NCBI RefSeq assembly: GCF_023515955.1
Contig: NZ_CP097322.1
Location: 620,001 to 684,000, forward strand
Source: Streptomyces sp. RerS4
GTDB taxonomy: Bacteria; Actinomycetota; Actinomycetes; Streptomycetales; Streptomycetaceae
Direction of reading: 5' to 3'
DNA length: 64,000 nt
The translations under genes were made by a program, and so were the position numbers. This document shows, in pieces, positions 42,573-50,600 of the stretch; position 1 is the stretch's first letter; every line of letters begins with the position of its first letter. The notes beneath the pieces were generated by a model that had not been told where the DNA came from, searched no databases, and saw only the letters and a list, made by a program, of their open reading frames with translations.

Positions 42573-44449
42573 TGATGTTCTCCGGTCGGGTGGCCACTTC
42601 GCGACGCGGTCACGGCTTCGGCGAATTCCGCCACCCCGGACGACTCGAAGACGAGGTACATGGGGACCTGCAGACCGGTCCTCTCCTCCAGCTCGCGTAC
42701 GACGCGGACGGCCCGGAAGGAATCCCCGCCCAGGCCGAAGAAGTCGTCGAGGGGGCCGACGGAGGGAACACCGAGCACCTTCGCCCAGACCTCCGCGACG
42801 AGGGCCTCCATGTCCGTCGCCACCGGCCCGCCGGAGCCCGCCTCGTGCCCCGCCGGATCCGCGACCGGGTCGGAAGCGGAGTCGGCTGTCACGGGTACGG
42901 CGTCGGCGGTCACGGGTACGGCGTCGGCGGCCCACTCGGTGAGCCTGCCGTGATCCAGCTTGCCGTTGGGCGTGAGCGGGAACCGCTCCAGGGGCACGAT
43001 CGCCGCCGGTACCAGGTGCGCGGGCAGCCGGGCGGCGAGCTCGCCCCGTACCCGCTCGCCTTCACGGGCCGACGCCTCGCCGGTGTCCAGGACGACGAAG
43101 CCGACCAGCCTCGTCGCGGACCCCGTGCCGTCGGCCACCACCGCCGCCTGGCGTACTCCGGGAACGCGCAGCGCGGTGCCCTCGATCTCGCCCGGTTCGA
43201 TGCGGAACCCTCGGATCTTGACTTGACGGTCCACCCGGCCGAGGTACTCCAGGTCACCCGAGGGATGGGCGCGTACGAGGTCCCCCGAGCGGTACAGCCG
43301 ACCGCCGGTCGCGCCCAGGGTGTCCTCGACGAAGCGCTCGGCCGTCAGCTCCGGCCGGTCGTGATAGCCGAGCGAGACGCCGACGCCGCCGATGTAGAGC
43401 TCGCCGGGCTGTCCTTCCGGAACGGGCCGCCCGTGCTCGTCGAGGATCCACAGGCTGGTGTCCTCGATGGCCGAGCCGATCATGACGGTCTGCGGGTCGG
43501 GGTCGCGCGGGCACACCCAGGCGGTGCAGTACATGGTGCACTCGCTCGGCCCGTACAGGTTGCTGAGGGTGGCGCGCGAGCGCTCGTGGAAACGCCGGAC
43601 GAGCTCCGGGGAGAGCGCCTCACCGCCGGTCAGCACCTGGCGCAGTCCGTCGACCCGCTCCCCCGGGCCCAAAGCCAGGAGGAACAGTTCGAGCAGCGAT
43701 ACCACCCACCAGACGGTGCTGACCTCGTGGTCGCGCATCAGCTGGGCGAGATGGCCGGGGTCGCGCTGGCGGCCGGGGGCCGCCACGACGATCGGCGCAC
43801 CGTGCAGGAGCGGCCAGTACACCTCGACGAGGAACATGTCGAAGGTGCAGGCCGTGTGGTGCAGCACCCGGTCGTTCTCGTCGATCGGATGGCTGTTCTG
43901 CAGGGACCTCAGCCGTGCGGTCACCGCGCGATGGCTGAGGAGCGATCCCTTCGGCCGGCCGGTGGACCCGGAGGTGTAGATCACCACGGCGGGCCGGTCG
44001 GCGAGCGCGTCGGCCGGCTCGTACCGCGTCGGGCCGCCCGCGCCGGCGCACTCCTCCATCGTCAGCACCCGGGTGCCGAGGTCCTCGGGCAGGCCGGCGC
44101 GCAGGGCCGTGGAGGTCAGCAGCAGGCGCGGCGCGCAATCCCGCAGCAGGAAGTCGACGCGTTCCACCGGATTGGCGGTGTCGATCGCCACATGGGCGCC
44201 GCCGGCGAGGACCACCGCCGCGACGGCGATCACGAAGTCGGCCGACCGTTCGAGCAGGACGGCCACCCGGTCGCCCGGTCGCACTCCGTGCTCGCGCAGC
44301 AGGGCCGCGATCCGCACGGCGCGGTCCCTGACCTCGCCGGCGAGGACGACGTCGTCACCGTCCAGGATGGCGATCCGCTCCGGATGAGCGTCCCAGCGGG
44401 CCAGCAGGGCGATGTCGAGCCGGTGCTCGGCGTCGAGGGGCGTTTCCAT
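42569..44449 (-). CDS. Stand-alone NRPS adenylation-thiolation didomain
   Basis: A 626-residue A-T protein. The core motifs are in place: IYTSGSTGRPKGS (A3), SNLYGPSE (A5), LYRSGDLVRA (A7), RVDRQVKIRGFRIEPGEIEG (A8) and TPNGKLD (A10). The carrier is FFGLGGDSFRA with the phosphopantetheine Ser. My reading of the ten specificity residues is DMVWLGLMYK, which I cannot match to a known substrate. The A10-to-T linker carries a short repeat. There is no condensation domain, so it loads an amino acid in trans, perhaps to be used by another module or by the ATP-grasp ligase. ATG 44449 has GAGAAAGG upstream. Confidence 0.88.
   Translation of the reverse strand: METPLDAEHRLDIALLARWDAHPERIAILDGDDVVLAGEVRDRAVRIAALLREHGVRPGDRVAVLLERSADFVIAVAAVVLAGGAHVAIDTANPVERVDFLLRDCAPRLLLTSTALRAGLPEDLGTRVLTMEECAGAGGPTRYEPADALADRPAVVIYTSGSTGRPKGSLLSHRAVTARLRSLQNSHPIDENDRVLHHTACTFDMFLVEVYWPLLHGAPIVVAAPGRQRDPGHLAQLMRDHEVSTVWWVVSLLELFLLALGPGERVDGLRQVLTGGEALSPELVRRFHERSRATLSNLYGPSECTMYCTAWVCPRDPDPQTVMIGSAIEDTSLWILDEHGRPVPEGQPGELYIGGVGVSLGYHDRPELTAERFVEDTLGATGGRLYRSGDLVRAHPSGDLEYLGRVDRQVKIRGFRIEPGEIEGTALRVPGVRQAAVVADGTGSATRLVGFVVLDTGEASAREGERVRGELAARLPAHLVPAAIVPLERFPLTPNGKLDHGRLTEWAADAVPVTADAVPVTADSASDPVADPAGHEAGSGGPVATDMEALVAEVWAKVLGVPSVGPLDDFFGLGGDSFRAVRVVRELEERTGLQVPMYLVFESSGVAEFAEAVTASRSGHPTGEHQ
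42888..42929 (-). repeat. Duplicated 21-bp in-frame unit
   Basis: Exact copies at 42888-42908 and 42909-42929 encode two V-P-V-T-A-D-A units in the linker between the A and T domains of the didomain protein. This is a flexible-linker expansion with no effect on the frame. Confidence 0.85.
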
Positions 44450-44469
44450 GGTTCGGGGACCTTTCTCGT

Positions 44470-47400
44470 TCAGTTGCCCGCAGCGGTGATCCGGGCGATG
44501 CCTGCGGCCAGTTCGCGCACCGTCGAGTAGTCGAAGAGCAACTCGACGTCGAAGTCCGCGTCCAGTTCCGACTGGATGCGGGCGGCGATGCGCATGGCCC
44601 GCAGGGAATCCCCCCCGAGGTCGAAGAAGTCCTCGTCGAGGCCCACTTCGGGGAGGGCCAGCACCTCGCGGAAGATGCGGGCGACCGTTTCCTGCAGCCC
44701 GCCGGGCGAGGCCGCGCCCGCCGTGTCGTCCGGGCCGGTCGCGGCGACGGACGGCGCGTCGGACGGAACGGTCAGGGCGAGGAGGTCCGTCTTGCCGGCG
44801 GACGTGAGCGGCAGGTCGTTCAGCGTGACCAGGACCTCGGGGATCATGTACGAGGGCAGGCGGCGACGGAGCCGCTCGCGCAGCCGGTCCGGTGCGGCCG
44901 GAGCGTCGCGGTCGGCGGGCACGGTCCAGGCGACGAGCCGGTCGTCGCGTACGGCGACGGCGGCTGCGGCGATGTCGGACTCCTCCAGGAGCACCTGTTC
45001 GATCTCGCCCGGCTCGATGCGGTATCCGCCCAGCTTGAGCTGGCGGTCCATGCGTCCGAGGACCTCGACCCGGCCGTCCGGGAGGGTGCGCGCGTGATCA
45101 CCCGTGCGGAACATGCGTGAGGGTCCGTCGGTGTACGGGTCCGGTACGAAGCGCTCGGCGTTCAGTTCGGGTCGGTTCCAGTAGCCTTCGGCGACGCCGT
45201 CGCCACCGATGCACAGTTCACCGACGCACCCGATCGGCGTCAGGCCGCCGCGGGAATCGAGGACGCGGAGGGTGGTGTTCGAGATCGGACGTCCGACCGT
45301 GACGCGGGTGGTCTCGGCGCGGATCTCCTGGACGCTGGAGTACACCGTGGTCTCCGTCGGCCCGTACATGTTCCACACGGACTCGCCCCGCTTGGCCAGC
45401 GGTTCCGCGAGGCCGGGCGGGAACGCCTCGCCGCAGCTGTACAGCCGCGGCGAACCGTCGCCCTGCCAGCCGGAGTCCAGCAGCGCCCGATAGCGCGAGG
45501 GGGTGGCCTGGAGTGCGGTGATGCCGTGCCGGGTGACGTAGGCGTCCACTTCCTTGCCGCTGAGTCCGAGCGTCCGTCCTCCGACGTGGACCGTGGCTCC
45601 CACCGCGAGCGGCACCAGGAGCTCGGCGAGGGACGTGTCGAACGTGAGCGTGGTCAGTGCGAGGAAACGGTCGTCCGGTCCGAGGCCCGGGTGCCGCAGC
45701 GCCAGGCTGTCCACGAGGTTGGCGAGGGCCCGGTGGCCGACGGCCACGCCCTTGGGACGCCCGGTGGAACCGGACGTGTAGATGACGTAGGCCAGGCCGT
45801 CCGGTTCGGCGCCCGGCAGCGCGGCGGCCCCCTCGGGGACCCCTTGCGAGTCCTCGCGCGACAGGTCCAGTACGGTGCCGCCCCAGTCTTCCGGCACCGC
45901 GATCGTCGCGCCGTCCGTCAGGACGAGGGCGGGGTCGGCGTCCCGCAGTACGTAGGCGGTCCGGTCGGCGGGGTGCGCCGGGTCCAACGGGACGAAAGCG
46001 GCGCCGGCGCGCGCGATCGCGAGCAGTGCGGTGACCAGGTCGGCGCCGCGGCCCAGGCAGACGCCGACGCGGTCGCCGGCGCCCGCGCCGAGGGCGGCCA
46101 GGCGCCGGGCGAGGGCCGTGGCCCGCGTGTCGAGTTCCCGGTAGGTGTACACGGTGTGGCCGGCTACGACCGCCGGGTGGTCCGGTCGGTCGGCCAGTGC
46201 CCCGTCGATCAGGCCGCCGAGCAGCGCCCGCGGGGGCGTGCGGTCGACGTCCGTTCCGTTCCAGCGGTCCAGGAGCAGGCCGCGGGTCTCCTCGGGCACC
46301 GAGAGGAGGTCGCGCAGGGGCATCTCCGGTCGGTCGGCGAGCCGTTCCAGGACGGTGGTGACGTGCTGGAGCACCCGCTCGGCCTCGCCGTCACCGAACG
46401 CGGCGGCGTCCACGACGAGCTGGAGCCGCAGCTCGGCGGCGACCCGTACCACGAGGGTGGCGGTGTAGTTGGTGCGGGTCTCGTAGCGGACGTCGGCGAC
46501 GCGGAGCTCTCCCCCGGACAGAACGGACCGGGAGGCGTCCGGATAGTTCTCGAACACGACGACGGTGTCGAAGAGCTGGACGCCGCGTTCGGTTCCGGCC
46601 CAGCGCTGGACGTCGGTGAGCGGCGTGTGCTGGTGCTCCAGGACGGGATGGCGGGAGGCCGCGTACCCGGACAGCCACTCCTCGGCGGTCAGGTCGTGGT
46701 CGATGCGCGCCCGTACGGGAATCGTGTTGATGAACATGCCGATCATCGATTCGGCTCCGGCGAGCGGCGGCCGTCCCCCGACGGTGACGCCCACGACCAC
46801 GTCGTCCCGGCCCGAGTAGCGGGCGACGGTGCCCGCCCAGGCGGCCTCCACGACGCTGCCGAGGGTGGTCGACCGGCCCGCCGCCAGGTCACGCAGTCGG
46901 GCGGTGGCCTCGGCGGACAGGGTGCCCCGTACCGTGCGGAACTCTCCCGACGGCTTGGCGCCGGGACGCGTTCCCGGCAGGGTGAAGACCGCGGGCTCGC
47001 GGTAGTCGGCCAGGTAGCCGCTCCAGAAGGCGCGATCGCGCTCGGGGTCCTGGCCGCGCAGCCACGTGATGTGGTCGCGGAACGGGGGCGGCGCGGTGGG
47101 GGCGGTGCCGCCGGGGTGCGCCAGTTCGGCGGTGACCTCGGCCATCAGCAGGGCGGCCGACCAGCCGTCGAGGATCATGTGGTGGTACGTCCACACCATC
47201 AGGTGCTCGTCCGCGCGCAGCCGCAGGGCCAGCAGCCGCATCAGCGGCGGGCGGGTCGGGTCGAACGGTTCACCGCGGCGCCGCGCCACCTCCTGCTCGA
47301 CCGCCTCGGCGCGCGCCGTCTCGTCCAGATCCGTCAGGTCACGGAAGTCGACGCGGACTTCCGCGCCCGGGAGCACCACCTGGTGGGGGGCGCTGATGCG

Positions 47401-47604
47401 TTGGTGGACGAAGGCCGTGCGCAGCGCGGGGTGGCGGGCGACCACGGTCCGCCAGGCGGCGGTCAGGGCCGGCAGGTCGAGGGCACCGAGGACTTTGAAC
47501 GTGGTCGTCTCGACATAGAGGCCTTGCTCCGGCGCAGCCGTGGTGTGGTAGAGCATCCCCTCCTGGGCGGGGGAGAGCGGGTAGATGTCCTCGATGTCGT
47601 TCAC
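44470..47604 (-). CDS. NRPS module, C-A-T
   Basis: A 1044-residue single module. The condensation domain starts DIYPLSPAQEGMLYHT and has an intact catalytic HHMILDGWS. Adenylation motifs are YTSGSTGRPKGVAV, NMYGPTETTVYSS, FRTGDHAR, GGYRIEPGEIEQ and TSAGKTDLL; the carrier is FFDLGGDSLRAMRI. My reading of the specificity code is DTAQYCMVYK, not one I recognise. GTG 47604 gives a GTGA overlap with the upstream PKS. It should accept the acyl chain from the PKS ACP and add one amino acid. No thioesterase or reductase follows the carrier, so the chain must be passed on or released in trans. Confidence 0.9.
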   Translation of the reverse strand: MNDIEDIYPLSPAQEGMLYHTTAAPEQGLYVETTTFKVLGALDLPALTAAWRTVVARHPALRTAFVHQRISAPHQVVLPGAEVRVDFRDLTDLDETARAEAVEQEVARRRGEPFDPTRPPLMRLLALRLRADEHLMVWTYHHMILDGWSAALLMAEVTAELAHPGGTAPTAPPPFRDHITWLRGQDPERDRAFWSGYLADYREPAVFTLPGTRPGAKPSGEFRTVRGTLSAEATARLRDLAAGRSTTLGSVVEAAWAGTVARYSGRDDVVVGVTVGGRPPLAGAESMIGMFINTIPVRARIDHDLTAEEWLSGYAASRHPVLEHQHTPLTDVQRWAGTERGVQLFDTVVVFENYPDASRSVLSGGELRVADVRYETRTNYTATLVVRVAAELRLQLVVDAAAFGDGEAERVLQHVTTVLERLADRPEMPLRDLLSVPEETRGLLLDRWNGTDVDRTPPRALLGGLIDGALADRPDHPAVVAGHTVYTYRELDTRATALARRLAALGAGAGDRVGVCLGRGADLVTALLAIARAGAAFVPLDPAHPADRTAYVLRDADPALVLTDGATIAVPEDWGGTVLDLSREDSQGVPEGAAALPGAEPDGLAYVIYTSGSTGRPKGVAVGHRALANLVDSLALRHPGLGPDDRFLALTTLTFDTSLAELLVPLAVGATVHVGGRTLGLSGKEVDAYVTRHGITALQATPSRYRALLDSGWQGDGSPRLYSCGEAFPPGLAEPLAKRGESVWNMYGPTETTVYSSVQEIRAETTRVTVGRPISNTTLRVLDSRGGLTPIGCVGELCIGGDGVAEGYWNRPELNAERFVPDPYTDGPSRMFRTGDHARTLPDGRVEVLGRMDRQLKLGGYRIEPGEIEQVLLEESDIAAAAVAVRDDRLVAWTVPADRDAPAAPDRLRERLRRRLPSYMIPEVLVTLNDLPLTSAGKTDLLALTVPSDAPSVAATGPDDTAGAASPGGLQETVARIFREVLALPEVGLDEDFFDLGGDSLRAMRIAARIQSELDADFDVELLFDYSTVRELAAGIARITAAGN

Positions 47605-50600
47605 TGCGTGTCCTGTCCGGACCGGAACAGGTTCAGCACCTGTGCCAGGTCCTCGTTGCTGAGGTCGGCGTCCGGGAAGTGCCCCGGCGTCTCGGCGGGC
47701 GCCGCGGGCGCGGGAGGGGCCGCTTCGGGCGGGCTGTCCTGGCCCGTGCCGAGCCGGTCCGCGAGCGCGGCCGCGGTGGGGTGGGCGAAGAGGTCGCCGG
47801 GTGACACGGCCAGGCCCGCGTTTCGCATCTCGGCGGCGATCTGCACGATGGTCAGGGAGTCGGCGCCGAGTTCGAAGAGGTTGTCGTCGGGCCCCACGCC
47901 GGGCAGGCCGAGCATCCTCGCCCACACCTGCGCGATCCGCCCCGCCGGGTCGGCCGGGAGGGCGTCCTGCGCTCCCGACCCGGCGCTCGCGGCCACGAGG
48001 GCCGCCGCCGTGCGGGGCGCCGTGGAGACCGCCCGGACGCGGGGGGTGACCAGGACGTGGGGCAGATGGGGGTTGGCGAGGATGACGTCGAGAGCGCTCA
48101 GGCCCTCCCCGGTGGTGATGCCGTCACGGGTGCTCCCGTTCTCGACCGGCGCGGGCTCCTCTCCAGGGGTGTTCTCGCCCGGGGTGTTCTCGCCGGGGGT
48201 GTTCTCGCCCGGTGCGACGGACACCGTGCGCAGGACGAAGCCCTCGACGGTCACGGCCGGGCGGCCCTGGGCGTCGGTGAGCGTGACGTCGGCGACCAGG
48301 GTGTCGTCGGTCTGCGGGTCACCCGAGACCGGCACGATGCGGGCGTAGCCATCAGCACTCAGGTCCCGGTGCAGGATCAATTTCCGGTAGGCGACGGGAA
48401 GGTGCCGGCCGGCGGTCTCGGCGATGGCACCGGTGGCGGCGTCGAGCAGTGCCGGGTGCAGCGGATGGACGTTGACGTCGTCGTGGTGGCGCTCGGGGAG
48501 TCGCAGCGTCAGCAGGGCGTATCCGACGCCCCGGCGGGTCTGCGTGACGCAGTCCCATCGCGGCCCGGTGGTGAGCAACCCGGCGGATCCCCGACCTGGC
48601 GCGATCTCGACGGGAGTGGCACTCGCACGCAGCGCTTCGAGGTCGATGTCCTGCGGCGCGGGACCGTCGTACGGGCGGACGCGCCCCTGTCCGTGCGGGC
48701 GGCCGCCGGCCGTGGACGACCGTACCTCCCAGTCGTGGCCGCCCTCCGGGTGCGGCCTCAGCCGTACGACGACCACCGGCGGTGTCGCTTCGGCGAGCCG
48801 CACGGGGCTGGTGAAGACCGCGTCCAACTGCACCGGCGCGGGCACGCCGGCCGGGCCGGCGCAGCCGTTGTCCGCTTCCGTCAGCCGGCGGTGCGCGGCG
48901 AGCGCCAGGTCGAGCAGCGCCGTGCCGGGGAGCACCGGCTCGCCCGCCAGACGGTGTTCCAGGGACAGCCACGCGGTGTGCGGGCCGCGGCGCAGGCGGA
49001 ATTCGGCCCACCCGTCGGATGCGTCGCGCCGGGCGTCGAACAGCTCGTGGTCGAGCGGCTCGCCCTCTGCGTCCTTCCATTCGACGGTACTGCTCCGCAC
49101 GGCCATTCCGGTCTCGGACCAGCGGTCCCAGCCGATGGCGACGGCCGTGTCCGTGGTGTGCGCGAAGCTGTCGAGGAAGGCGTTGGCGCCGGTGTAGTCC
49201 GCCTGCCCGGCCACGCCGGCCACGGCCAGCACGGACGAGCACAGCACCATGACCGGCCGGTCCCGCTCGGTCAGCCGGTGGAGCAGCACGGTGCCCAACA
49301 CCTTCGGTTCCAGGACCCTCGCGATGTCCTCCGCGCGCCGCAGGGTCAGCACACCGCCGCCCGGCAGGCCGGCCGCGTGCACGACGCCGTTGATCCGGCC
49401 GTAGCGTTCGCGTACCCGGTCGAGCGCCTCGCCCAGGCTCCGCTCGTCGGTTACGTCGCACTGGACGAGACAGACCTCGGAGCCGTTCGCGGAGAGTGCC
49501 GTCAGGGTGCGGGCGAGCTCAGGGGGGCAGGCGGAGGCGGGCTTCTCGTCCTTGGGCCTGATCGTGTGCCAGGTCGGCCCGTCGGGCACCGGCCGGCGGG
49601 TGACGAGCACGAGGTGACGGTCCGCTCGGTCGGCGAGACGCGTGGCAACGGCGGTGCCGATGCCACCCAGACCACCGGTGATCAGCCAGGCTCCGGAAGG
49701 CGGCTCGGCGAGCGGCCGCGTGCCCTCGTCGAGCGCCGGGCGCGCGGCCTCGGGTACCAGCCGGACACGGCCGCGGACGGCGACCACCGGGTCGGCCGGC
49801 CCGGCACCGTGGATGAGCGCCGCCAGTTCGGCGAGAACCGCGTCGGCGGCACGGGCGTGGTCGGAGCCTGAACGGGCCGCGCAGTCCAGGTCGAGGGCGC
49901 GCACCGCGCTGCCCGGGAGCTCCAGGGGCAGGACCCGCGCCGGCCCGAGAGCCGCGGCGGCGTGCGGCGTACGGGGACTGCGGCCGTTCACGGCGAGGGC
50001 GGCGTCGCTGACCAGGAGCATGCGCAGGGGGCGGCCGGGGAACCGTTCGCCCAGCGCGCGGGCCAGCGCGGCGGGCACGGTGACGGCACGCAGGGCGCAA
50101 CGCGCCACGACGTCGGCGGTCGCCCGGTCGATGGCGGGGTCGTCCACGGCCCAGCAGGAGACGACGGCGTCCGGGGGCGTTCCCCGGGATTCCAACTCGG
50201 CCGCGAGGGCGCGGAAGGCGTCCGGGTCCTCGGGATCCAGCCGGTGGCCGTCGGTCTCGGCGGCGATGGCGTCCGGCAGGCCGGGGGCGGCGGTGCGCAC
50301 CAGGTGCACCCGGGCGCCGTCGCGGACCAGCTTCGCGGCGACCTCGTCGGCCAGGCCCGAAGCGTCGGCGAGGAGCAGGATCGTACCGAGATCCGTGCGG
50401 GGCACGGGGGCGGGCGGCACGGAGGGGGACCACGCCTGCACGTGCAGCCGGTCCTCGGTCCGGCCGGCTCCCTCGGTCGTGTCCGAGGCGGGTGGGCTCG
50501 CAGGAGCCGGTGGGGCGGCGGCCGGGGCGGAGGGCTCGAACCAGTGCCGGGTCCGCTCGAACGGGTAGGTCGGCAGCGGGACGCGGCGGAGGCCGGCCCG

